Origin: a bacterium
GTDB taxonomy: Bacteria; Hydrogenedentota; Hydrogenedentia; Hydrogenedentiales; SLHB01
Reading direction: 5' to 3'
NCBI GenBank assembly: GCA_024231375.1
Contig: JAAEQP010000876.1
Coordinates: forward strand, 1-25,995
Length of the DNA stretch: 25,995 bases
Shown here piece by piece: positions 1 through 6,747 of the stretch. Position numbers and translations under genes: made by a program. The stretch's first letter is position 1; each line of letters opens with the position of its first letter. Under the pieces are notes generated by a model. The model saw nothing but the letters and a program-made list of their open reading frames with translations, had not been told where the DNA came from and did not search any database.

Positions 1-1
1 G

Positions 2-193
2 CCGGCCATCTTCGCCGACGGATCGGGGCTCGACATCACGCAAGGCACATATCCCACACTCAATGAATCACACTGCATGCCATTCCTCCAAGGGAATCCC
101 CTGATACTCGCCAGGTTCCCCAGTTCGACGGCCATTGTGAACTCATTCACAGTGGATTCGGGCGTGGATTTTACACTCGGGAGGATGCTCTAA
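2..193 (+). CDS. C-terminal fragment of an unidentified protein (cut by the window edge)
   Basis: One frame stays open from the left edge to a TAA at 191-193, giving 63 residues ending in FTLGRML. Third codon positions are mostly G or C, as in the confident genes nearby, which supports real coding. The start lies outside the window. I recognise no domain. The fragment has no membrane segment and is rich in Ser, Thr and Gly with alternating hydrophobic residues, which would fit a beta-rich domain, but that is only an impression. The next gene starts about 66 bases downstream on the same strand. Confidence 0.5.
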   Translation, partial: PAIFADGSGLDITQGTYPTLNESHCMPFLQGNPLILARFPSSTAIVNSFTVDSGVDFTLGRML

Positions 194-259
194 TGCCGAG
201 AACAAGGCGGGCAGGGTATGTGGCGGGATGGACTGCTCGGACACGGGAGGCGCGTGACG

Positions 260-664
260 GTGAATGGGGAAAAGGACTTCGACGAGATCGCGGACCCGAC
301 GGGTGGGACCCCAGACGTAGCGTCCCGGCGGTCCTCAAACACGGCGCGATTTCACTGGCGGCGCGACCTGGACATGTGCCTCTTGGTCTTCCTGTCGCTG
401 GCGATGGCCGGCGGAGCCTACCTCCTGACCGAGGGCATCCCTTTCCTGGGAAGGCGACTGAGCTTGAAAGGCCAATACATCGTGTTGTACCTGTTCTTCC
501 CTGAGGCACTGGGCATGGTCATCACGTCCGTCTGGCTCCTCGTGCGGCGGGGGGTCTTCCCGTCGCGCCTTCGCGACGGCGTTCCCCAAGCGTGTGCGTT
601 AATCAGTCTGCTGGGGGCGGGACACTTCTTCTACGTGGCTTGGTGGATAGCAACGCGCCGGTGA
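260..664 (+). CDS. Small membrane protein of unknown function
   Basis: I do not recognise the family. About 134 residues with three hydrophobic stretches: residues 38-56, 72-95 and 110-131. The first 35 residues are polar. A GTG at 260 is chosen because GGGAGG at 245-250 lies nine bases upstream. An ATG at 218 in the same frame would add 14 residues but has only a poorly placed purine run; a GTG at 254 sits too close to the ribosome site. Gene density and the clear membrane pattern make this frame more likely than the overlapping alternatives. A repeat element follows 38 bases after the stop. Confidence 0.55.
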   Translation: MNGEKDFDEIADPTGGTPDVASRRSSNTARFHWRRDLDMCLLVFLSLAMAGGAYLLTEGIPFLGRRLSLKGQYIVLYLFFPEALGMVITSVWLLVRRGVFPSRLRDGVPQACALISLLGAGHFFYVAWWIATRR

Positions 665-701
665 CGTTCCCGCCCTACGCCAGGATAGTTTCCGGGAGAA
701 C

Positions 702-728
702 GAGATCCTTCACTTCGTTCAGGATGAC
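702..728 (+). repeat. REP-like palindromic element, copy 1
   Basis: GAGATCCTT, then CACTTCGTTC, then AGGATGAC. It is a diverged member of a family with six other copies in the window (around 4553, 5591, 5658, 5711, 25918 and 25969). The ends pair (ATCCT with AGGAT), giving a small hairpin. It lies in the 237-base gap between the small membrane gene and the CocE-like gene; the flank CCGGG-GAACGAGAT resembles that of the copy near 5711. Confidence 0.7.
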
Positions 729-748
729 GGAAGAGACGGTGTGTCGAA

Positions 749-853
749 GGGAACGGGGAACTGTCGCTCAGAGAGGTCTTGGCGCCTGCTATATCGCGGG
801 CTACGCACCAGGGACCGAGACTTCTTCAACAGCCCCACTGTCCCCGGTTTCCC
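749..853. repeat. Imperfect inverted repeat, possible degenerate small mobile element
   Basis: GGGAACGGGGAACTGT at 749-764 is roughly the reverse complement of ACTGTCCCCGGTTTCC at 837-852. About 70 bases separate the arms. A neighbouring string, CTTCTTCAACAGCCCC near 829-844, resembles in reverse complement the GGGCTGTTGAGAAAG string near 25856. No coding is evident. This could be a remnant of a short non-autonomous element, or chance in GC-rich DNA. Confidence 0.3.
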
Positions 854-901
854 TCCTCGCGCCGCGACACCCGTAGGCGCCCGAGAACGATTGCAGGCCA
901 T

Positions 902-2530
902 CTACCGCGGCATGGGAAGAATCACGGCGCTGGGATGGGTCTGGCTCATATGCACCGTGTTGAGCGCGGCCCGCAATTCGCCGCCCTTTTCCGGGAAGTC
1001 CTCGCCGGTGTTGGGGTTCTTCTCGAATCGCGGGTAGTTGCTGCTCGACACCTGGAGCCCGATCCGGTGACCCCTGTTGAACACCACGCTGATGGACCAC
1101 AGGTCGATCTCCAACTCCGCGATGGTCCCAGGGTCCACCGGCTCGGGCGTCTCAAATCCCTTGCGGAACTTCAGCCGCCGGATGCCGTCGACCAGCAGAA
1201 TCTCACGGCCGTCAGGGTAGATGTCCACCAACTTGGCCGTGAAATCCGTATCCGGCGCATCCGTTGACACGTACAGCCGCGCACGCACGTGCCCCGTCAC
1301 TTCCACGGGCCGGGGAAGCGGCGGTGTGGCGAATCGCAACACGTCCGACCGCATGCTGACCGGCCGTTGGTCGAAGGGCCCTGCGTCGATGGTGAGATTG
1401 GCGCCGCCTCGCGTGGGGCACGGGTCCACCGGGTCGTACACGAACGTCGATTCCCTGGGGAACGGCGCGCTGTCGGCCAGGCCGCCGCCCCGTACCAGGT
1501 ACAGCGGCACGTCGTCCGTGGCAAAGGGGGGCCACCCGTCGGCCTCGCGCCATTCGTTGCCCGGCGCCACCGGATCGACAAGGTCGCCGATCGTGTAGTA
1601 CCGCACCGCCGGTTGGTCCATCACCCCGTTGTCCTCGCCGAGTAGCCAATGGCCATGGAACAGACCGGCAACCGCATTGAAGTCCACATCCATGTAGTTG
1701 TCGCGAAGCACCACGTCGCCCGGCTCCCGCACCGGCCCGTGAAGCCACGGTCCCATGATGAGCAACTGGTTGCCGCGGGCCTTGGGTCCGCCGCGGTACT
1801 GGCGCGTCACAAAGTTGTTGATGGTGCCCTGGGCGAAGATGTCCCACCAACCGCCCACGTGCAGGGCGGGCGTGTTGATGCGTCCGGCGACTTCCTCGGC
1901 GTTGCAGTCACGCCAGAAAGCGTCGTTGGTGGGATGGGACCGCCACACGTCGATCAACTCGGGACTTTTGTTGGCGTTTAGCCAGTTCTCGCACAGGGCC
2001 TTGCGGAACACGCCTCCCTGGTACGAAAGCTGCCCGTACAGCGTCGACGATGCCACCATGATTTCCTGGCACGTGATATCCGGGTCGGCGCCCGCGGCCA
2101 AGACCTGAACGATGCTCAACGCCGACCCGCCGAACATTCCGATCTTTCCGTTGCACCAAGGCTGCGCACGCAACCAGGCCAACGTGTCCGCGCCGTCCTG
2201 TTTCGTGCCCCAGCCGTCGACCACGAACGCATTGAACGCCCCCTCGCTCTTGCCGCGGCCCCGCGTGTCCTGCACCACCAACGCCATGCCTTGCGGCACA
2301 ATCGTCTGTGCCAGGTTCTTGCCGAACGACTTGCCGTAGACCGTGCGGGCCAGCAGCACCGGAAACGGGCCGTCACCCTCCGGGACATAGCAATCGGTGG
2401 CCAGCTTCACGCCATCGCGCATGGGCACCATGGCCGTGTCGGCCGCCGCGAAGCCCGCGACGACAAGCGCTGCCAGCAGGATGAGTCGAACCGGTACAGA
2501 GCCGCGATGCGTACGCGCAAGCATTTTCAT
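902..2530 (-). CDS. Secreted CocE/NonD-family alpha/beta hydrolase
   Basis: Predicted hydrolase of the X-Pro dipeptidyl-peptidase / cocaine-esterase superfamily, acting on an ester or amide bond. 542 residues. An N-terminal signal peptide covers residues 1-30 (hydrophobic LILLAALVVAGFAAA). The alpha/beta hydrolase domain runs to about residue 320, and a jelly-roll C-terminal domain contains DTDFTAKLVDIYPDGRE, typical of the family. The probable triad is Ser136 (FGGSAL), Asp230 (GGWWD) and His264 (GPWLH). The nucleophile elbow reads GGSALS rather than the usual GxSYxG. The ATG at 2530 has GGGAGGA ten bases upstream; a start at 2587 would put 19 polar residues before the signal peptide. The glycoside-hydrolase-like gene lies upstream on the same strand, with a structured repeat between them. 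Family assignment is confident; the substrate is unknown. Confidence 0.9.
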   Translation of the reverse strand: MKMLARTHRGSVPVRLILLAALVVAGFAAADTAMVPMRDGVKLATDCYVPEGDGPFPVLLARTVYGKSFGKNLAQTIVPQGMALVVQDTRGRGKSEGAFNAFVVDGWGTKQDGADTLAWLRAQPWCNGKIGMFGGSALSIVQVLAAGADPDITCQEIMVASSTLYGQLSYQGGVFRKALCENWLNANKSPELIDVWRSHPTNDAFWRDCNAEEVAGRINTPALHVGGWWDIFAQGTINNFVTRQYRGGPKARGNQLLIMGPWLHGPVREPGDVVLRDNYMDVDFNAVAGLFHGHWLLGEDNGVMDQPAVRYYTIGDLVDPVAPGNEWREADGWPPFATDDVPLYLVRGGGLADSAPFPRESTFVYDPVDPCPTRGGANLTIDAGPFDQRPVSMRSDVLRFATPPLPRPVEVTGHVRARLYVSTDAPDTDFTAKLVDIYPDGREILLVDGIRRLKFRKGFETPEPVDPGTIAELEIDLWSISVVFNRGHRIGLQVSSSNYPRFEKNPNTGEDFPEKGGELRAALNTVHMSQTHPSAVILPMPR

Positions 2531-2571
2531 GGGTCGCAATTCCTCCCGCTTCGGACGATCACAAGCGGAAC

Positions 2572-2629
2572 AAAGGGACTGACTCAAGCGGAGTCCGCCG
2601 CAGGCGGACGCAGACGTGTCTGTCCCTTT
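2572..2629. repeat. Structured palindromic repeat, family B, copy 1
   Basis: Outer arms AAAGGGAC (2572-2579) and GTCCCTTT (2622-2629) are perfectly complementary. An inner stem is GTCCGCC, three bases, GGCGGAC (around 2593-2609). Related copies lie at 10705-10774 (opposite orientation) and 25806-25858. The element sits between the glycoside-hydrolase-like gene (stop at 2695) and the CocE-like gene (start at 2530), so it would be transcribed as a long hairpin in any joint minus-strand transcript. It could act as a terminator, processing site or mobile palindromic unit; the sequence alone does not decide. Confidence 0.75.
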
Positions 2630-2694
2630 CTTCCGCGTGCTCCCATGTGGTGGCCCCGCTTGGAAGCAATCACTCCGTCAGTCGGCGACCGTCC

Positions 2695-4458
2695 TCAGAT
2701 AACTTCGAAATGGTGGTATCGGTCCATGCGGATGCCTTGCAGCGTCTTCAGATACAGCTTCTTCGGAATCGGGACGGCACCCGGCACTGCGTCTCCGGAT
2801 TCAGGCGTCTGCTCATACCCGATGTCGCCAATCCTCGCCACATGCCCGCGCGAGTCCCACGCCACGTAGCCGTCGGCTCCCTGTTCGAGGAACGACCGCA
2901 TGTCGGCGCGCCAGCCTTCGAAATCGCTATTGAACTTGGTCCACGGATAGAGCAACGGCATCAGCCGAATCCGGTCCCGCCCTTCCAAGTTGTTGAAGTA
3001 CGTGAAGTCCAGGTTGTCGGGGTCGTCCAGATGAACGTCCCGGTCGCTGAACACCTGCCCCGTGGGGTACAGGTCGTCGATGATGCCTTCCCGAACCCAC
3101 GTGGCCACATCGAGCCCCCATCGTTCGCAGTCGTGCCGGTTGCTCGGAACAATCGCCGACAAACGCTGTCCCGGTTTCAGAACCGCCCGCGCCTTGCGCA
3201 TGTAGGCCGTCATCACCTCGCCCTGGTACGTCAACCACCGTTCGTCGGTCTCGCCCAGTTCGCGCGGGTCCACACCGTACTTCTTCGTGAACCCTTCCAC
3301 CATGACGGGCTCGTAATGCACCATGGGCAAGCCTCGAATGAAGCAGTAACAGATGCCGTCCGGGTCGTACTCGGAAATCTCCCGCGTCAACGCCAGCATA
3401 TGGTCCTGCACTTCAGGGTAGGCGTAACTCAGACGTCCGAGCCGTTGCCCGTGACGGTCCAGGCAATGAAACTCCGGGTGCGCTTCGAAGAAATGGGAGT
3501 GTACCATCTTGTCGAAAGGGAAGGGCGACGTGAAGGCCTGCATGCGAATGTAGACCTGCAGTTCCAGCCCCTTGCCCTTCGCGTAGGTCGTCATCGTCTT
3601 CAGGCTGTCCCACCCGTCCTGTTTCCAATTCTCCACATTCTGGTTCCACCGTTGGTACCACTCCGTGTGGAACCCGCTGTACTCGCGTTCGTTGCCCACC
3701 TTGGTCGGGTAGTTGCAGTTGTCGGCTTCCCCGTTGCCCCACAGCACCATCCGCAGACAACTCCCCTCCGGAATCGCCTCGAAGGGCTTGATGAGGTCCT
3801 CAGGCGTTGCATGAAGCGATTCGCCGAAGATGCCGTGCCCGTCCTCCGTGATGGCCATGGGATAGGCCACCTTCCGCGTCGGGTCGAGTCCACGCACAGG
3901 CTTGGACGGCGCCTCCCGCGTCGACAGCGGTTCACCGCCCACCTTGTCCAACGGTTCCAAGCGAATGTACGCGAGCGCCGCGGGGAAGTCGCTCGTGCTT
4001 CGGGCCGATTCCAGGATGAGGTCCCTCCCCGTCAGGTCCGCATCCTTCCACGTGGCCTCGTAGACGATCACCGAGCTGTTGTGAACCGTTTCCTTGTGCA
4101 GTTCCGCGGGCACCTTAACCGTCTGCGCCTCTTCGTCACCCGTCAAACGGAGCCGCAGGACGGGATTGCCATACCCGCAATATAGACCCAAATGGATGCG
4201 GTAGACGCCTTCCTGACCCAGCCCGATCGGCATAGGCGGAATGTCGACCCCGCCGCCTTCGCCCAACATCGTGCCCGCGAACAACTCACTCTCATACGGT
4301 AGCGCCCGCCACGCATCGCGGTCCACGTCGCTCAGTCTCCCGGCATCCACCCGCGCCGCCAGGTCCGTGAGAACCGTCTCTTCCTCCCCCGCGAAGCAGT
4401 TCGGAGCTGCCACGAAAGACATCACGCAAACCAAGGCAATCGTCAACCGAGAAATCAC
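2695..4458 (-). CDS. Secreted TIM-barrel glycoside-hydrolase-like protein
   Basis: Probable exported protein of 587 residues. A GTG at 4458 is chosen: AAGGAG lies eight bases upstream, and the product then starts with a clean signal peptide (residues 2-23, cleavage after CFA). A beta-rich region follows at about 60-170 (VYRIHLGLYCGYGNPVLRL), as in an attached sandwich domain. From about residue 195 to the end the sequence alternates strands and helices as in a TIM barrel, with ELQVYIRMQAF, SYAYPEV and DPDGICYCFIRG resembling the glycosyl-hydrolase-like family 10 group. Catalytic acids are not assigned. The enzyme class is an inference from fold-like motifs; a non-catalytic carbohydrate-binding role is possible. 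It may be cotranscribed with the CocE-like gene 164 bases downstream. Confidence 0.75.
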   Translation of the reverse strand: MISRLTIALVCVMSFVAAPNCFAGEEETVLTDLAARVDAGRLSDVDRDAWRALPYESELFAGTMLGEGGGVDIPPMPIGLGQEGVYRIHLGLYCGYGNPVLRLRLTGDEEAQTVKVPAELHKETVHNSSVIVYEATWKDADLTGRDLILESARSTSDFPAALAYIRLEPLDKVGGEPLSTREAPSKPVRGLDPTRKVAYPMAITEDGHGIFGESLHATPEDLIKPFEAIPEGSCLRMVLWGNGEADNCNYPTKVGNEREYSGFHTEWYQRWNQNVENWKQDGWDSLKTMTTYAKGKGLELQVYIRMQAFTSPFPFDKMVHSHFFEAHPEFHCLDRHGQRLGRLSYAYPEVQDHMLALTREISEYDPDGICYCFIRGLPMVHYEPVMVEGFTKKYGVDPRELGETDERWLTYQGEVMTAYMRKARAVLKPGQRLSAIVPSNRHDCERWGLDVATWVREGIIDDLYPTGQVFSDRDVHLDDPDNLDFTYFNNLEGRDRIRLMPLLYPWTKFNSDFEGWRADMRSFLEQGADGYVAWDSRGHVARIGDIGYEQTPESGDAVPGAVPIPKKLYLKTLQGIRMDRYHHFEVI

Positions 4459-4552
4459 GGTGGTTACTCCTTCATTTGGATGGTGTGAAGACGCTACGCG
4501 CTCGCCAGACCTCCGGTCCACATCGGCGCACTCTACGGGACTCCCTCTCATG

Positions 4553-4579
4553 TCATTCCGAGCGAAGTCGAGGAATCTC
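4553..4579 (-). repeat. REP-like palindromic element, copy 2
   Basis: TCATTCCGAGCGAAG followed by TCGAGGAATCTC; ATTCC and GGAAT pair to form a hairpin. It is the opposite orientation of the GAGAT...ATGA form near 5591. It is located upstream of the glycoside-hydrolase-like gene. Confidence 0.8.
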
Positions 4580-4736
4580 ACTACCCGGTGAATGTCCTCT
4601 AATGCGGGCCGCTCAAACGGGCCAATTGGCGCGCAACCAGAACCCGCTCTTCCCCCGCCTCCGTTTCCGTCAGGGTATCCACGCCGAAGGACAGTGTCAA
4701 TCACTCCCGTCGTCCAACCGCCACTGGCGCACGGGT

Positions 4737-4786
4737 GCCTGCATGCTGTACGCTACATCGAAGCTAGGCGGGGGAAGCATGCAGGC
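4737..4786. promoter_or_regulatory. Perfect 10-base inverted repeat, candidate operator or leader hairpin
   Basis: GCCTGCATGC at 4737-4746 is the exact reverse complement of GCATGCAGGC at 4777-4786, with a 30-base spacer. It ends 26 bases before the ATG of the membrane protein at 4813. Such spacing would suit a regulator binding two half sites or a leader RNA hairpin. No regulator gene is adjacent, so the role is open. Confidence 0.4.
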
Positions 4787-4812
4787 CTGGCATCAAGCAC
4801 GGCAGGTGGGGC

Positions 4813-5544
4813 ATGATTGAACGACTCGATGATTGCACAGTTGTCCGCTTCAGCTTGCGCGAGCGGGTTCTGAAGTGTAGCGCGGACTGCCTTGTTCTCT
4901 CACTCATATCGGGCATGTGGGCGTGGTTGCTCCTGCGCGGCACCTTCACAGGAGTCCCAGGAATTACGCTCGGGGTGCTCGTGGTCGTTGTGCTTCCGAT
5001 AGGATGCTACTGGGACTTGAGGTCTACGCGCTGTTTCGGGTTCAAGCTGGAATTGAGCCGTGAGGCCGTTCGCTTGGTTGCTCCCAACGGCGATGCAGCG
5101 CAGGGCGAGTGGGCGGACTTGGTCTCGTTCGATCCCTTCCGCATGATGGCTACATTCTCAGACGGGACGGTCATCTTCATCGGCAGGAGTGGTTGTAGCG
5201 GACATCGTTTCGAGAAACTCATCACCGAGCTAGGCGGCCCTGACTTCCCCGTCGCTCAGGCGATGCGGGCTGCTCGGGAAACAAGAGACGGGTGGCGTCC
5301 TACGGGCCGACAGATGCTTGCCATCCTTGGTGTCTTTGGGATGGCGCCGATGATTTGGCTCGTGACTAGCGAGGAGGGCTACCTGGCTTCGTCCCGATGG
5401 ATTCTCGGAATCGTAGCCGCCTTCGTCCTTTCTCTGGCCCCACTCGCGTTAGCCTTTCGGTCCTTGCACAAACAACGCAACCGAGTCCGCGAAATGTGCA
5501 CTAACCGGGAACTGAAGGAGACAATGGAGGGGGGCGGGAAGTAG
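4813..5544 (+). CDS. Four-helix membrane protein with a PH-like cytoplasmic middle
   Basis: 243 residues; family not recognised with certainty. Hydrophobic segments are at about residues 26-42, 49-67, 167-186 and 196-215. Between the two pairs lies a soluble stretch (70-150) with a strand-rich pattern, FKLELSREAVRLVAP, then EWADLVSFDPF, then MATFSDGTVIFIG. This resembles the bacterial PH-like domains found in small membrane proteins. The tail is basic and then acidic and ends in Gly-Gly-Gly-Lys. The ATG at 4813 has only a GGTGGGG run upstream. It stands alone between repeat-rich gaps and opposes the genes on both sides. Function unknown. Confidence 0.65.
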   Translation: MIERLDDCTVVRFSLRERVLKCSADCLVLSLISGMWAWLLLRGTFTGVPGITLGVLVVVVLPIGCYWDLRSTRCFGFKLELSREAVRLVAPNGDAAQGEWADLVSFDPFRMMATFSDGTVIFIGRSGCSGHRFEKLITELGGPDFPVAQAMRAARETRDGWRPTGRQMLAILGVFGMAPMIWLVTSEEGYLASSRWILGIVAAFVLSLAPLALAFRSLHKQRNRVREMCTNRELKETMEGGGK

Positions 5545-5590
5545 TTGGCGGCCGTCGCTCGACGTGCCCCGCGCGGGTGTCCTGCGGCGA

Positions 5591-5617
5591 GAGATCCCTC
5601 GACTTCGCTCGGGATGA
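5591..5617 (+). repeat. REP-like palindromic element, copy 3
   Basis: GAGATCCCTCGACTTCG followed by CTCGGGATGA. Nearly identical to the copy at the right edge of the window. First of three copies packed into the 244-base gap between convergent genes (5545-5788). Confidence 0.85.
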
Positions 5618-5657
5618 CGTGGAGTGTAGGTTCTGGTGTGTTGAGTCGTCCGTTCCG

Positions 5658-5683
5658 TCATGCTGAGCGAAGCGAAGCATCTC
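5658..5683 (-). repeat. REP-like palindromic element, copy 4
   Basis: TCATGCTGAGCGAAG followed by CGAAGCATCTC. Inverted relative to its neighbours on either side, so the gap carries an alternating plus, minus, plus arrangement. ATGCT and AGCAT pair, a base change matched on both arms compared with the CCC/GGG copies. Confidence 0.85.
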
Positions 5684-5710
5684 GCACTCCAGGACAGTCG
5701 CCGGGTGAAC

Positions 5711-5737
5711 GAGATTCTTCGCTTCGCTCAGAATGAC
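5711..5737 (+). repeat. REP-like palindromic element, copy 5
   Basis: GAGATTCTTCGCTTCG followed by CTCAGAATGAC. ATTCT and AGAAT pair. The preceding CCGGGTGAAC resembles the flank of the copy at 702. The remaining bases to 5788 show nothing else. Confidence 0.85.
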
Positions 5738-5788
5738 GGGGGCCGGGTCAATCTGCCATTCTTTGGCTGCGGCTATGCCCTTCGTGGT

Positions 5789-6667
5789 TCAGCCCTCTTC
5801 CTCGGCTTCTTCTCCCTCTTCGCCCTCTAGGTCTTCGCCCCCATCCTCACCCTCAGCCTTCGGCTCAGGCGCCAACGGTCGTTCGCCCACGCTGAAGAAG
5901 AACATCCGCGTCTCAAGGTGGGTATCCCCGTCCAACGCGCCCCAATGCACCGCATAGCAACCGGGGGACAAGGCGCCGTCGTACCGGACCTGTACCAACA
6001 CCCCGTCCGGCCCGTCGATGGCCACGGCTGAGATAGGGATGGTGCGCGTGGGACGCCAGATTTCGATGGTTTGAGGCCCCGTCATCTCGATGGCGAGAGG
6101 AATCTCGGCCAACTCGAGTTGGCAGAACCTGATGCCGTAGCGCGGCATGTTGAAGCTCATGATTGTCGGCTGCGGGTCGAGGGTTTCCACCTCCGACCAA
6201 CGCCGTGTGCCGTGTACCGTCCGGTCGCCCGCGCCCTGGAACGTCTCCGGCTGGATGGGTTTCGTCGCCGTGTACCGGCAATTCTGAAACAGAAACACCC
6301 CGGCATCCGGCGGCAACGGCCACAGCGCCACGTCGCGCGCGGGCACGACCCGTGCCTCGGTTACTTCCAGTTCGAGCCGCCCCGGCGTGTACCCCGTCTT
6401 CACACAATCCACTTGCACCGGGCCCGGCCGGTAGCTCACACGGTATTCGCCGCGCGCGTTCGTCAGCGCCTGATACGGCGTTCCCGCTACCGTCACCGCC
6501 GCGCCCGGCAAGGCATCCCCCTTTACGTCGACCACGCGTCCTTCGACGACAGGTTGGGCGCAACCCACAGCCAAGGCCAAGGCCGCGAAGGCAACGGCTC
6601 GCTTCACGCCGCGAGTGAAGAGTCGGAGGGTTCTGGATGGGCCCATACTTGAACCGGCGTTGTGCAT
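5789..6667 (-). CDS. Lipoprotein with a carboxypeptidase-regulatory-like domain
   Basis: 292 residues. The ATG at 6667 has AAGGGAG five bases upstream. Residues 20-35 form a signal peptide ending in a lipobox, LAVGC, with Cys36 as the predicted lipidated residue, so the protein should be anchored to a membrane. Residues 40-105 match the carboxypeptidase-regulatory-like beta-sandwich pattern (VVEGRVVDVKGDALPGAAV, later GEYRVSYRPG). The middle part is beta-rich and unassigned. The last 26 residues are almost all Glu, Asp and Gly, an acidic tail. It is the last gene of the five-gene minus-strand run, 80 bases after the BNR gene. A role in binding or display rather than catalysis seems likely, but this is inference. 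Confidence 0.8.
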   Translation of the reverse strand: MHNAGSSMGPSRTLRLFTRGVKRAVAFAALALAVGCAQPVVEGRVVDVKGDALPGAAVTVAGTPYQALTNARGEYRVSYRPGPVQVDCVKTGYTPGRLELEVTEARVVPARDVALWPLPPDAGVFLFQNCRYTATKPIQPETFQGAGDRTVHGTRRWSEVETLDPQPTIMSFNMPRYGIRFCQLELAEIPLAIEMTGPQTIEIWRPTRTIPISAVAIDGPDGVLVQVRYDGALSPGCYAVHWGALDGDTHLETRMFFFSVGERPLAPEPKAEGEDGGEDLEGEEGEEAEEEG

Positions 6668-6747
6668 GGATACTCCCTTGTCGTCGCACGAATCATTCAT
6701 GATGATAGTATGCCATTCGCCGGGGAGCGGTTCCCAGCCGCGCCGAC

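Larger units (their letters stand above)
4459..4812. other. Non-coding stretch between divergently transcribed genes
   Basis: A 354-base gap between the minus-strand glycoside-hydrolase-like gene and the plus-strand membrane gene, so it should hold promoters for both. I see a REP-like element at 4553-4579 and a perfect ten-base inverted repeat at 4737-4746 / 4777-4786. No gene with a good start and codon pattern is apparent, and I could not place convincing -35/-10 pairs. Confidence 0.5.

Noticed and set aside
171..509. Small open frames at 171-509 (minus) and 193-504 (plus) overlapping the small membrane protein
   Set aside because: Both products are Arg/Pro/Gly-rich without hydrophobic periodicity or a ribosome site. 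The frame ending at 664 has three clear membrane segments.
2575..2626. Shared peptide GLTQAESAxGGRRRVC in unrelated frames near 2580 and 10750
   Set aside because: This is the translation of the family B DNA repeat, not a protein motif.
2647..4185. Open frame of 512 codons on the plus strand opposite the glycoside-hydrolase-like gene
   Set aside because: Its composition (Arg, Val, His, Pro runs) and lack of a ribosome site mark it as a shadow. The minus-strand frame has a signal peptide and domain-like motifs.
5591..5737. Possible CRISPR array from three closely spaced repeats
   Set aside because: The copies alternate in orientation, differ in sequence and have unequal spacers, and no cas gene is in the window. 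They fit REP-like elements.
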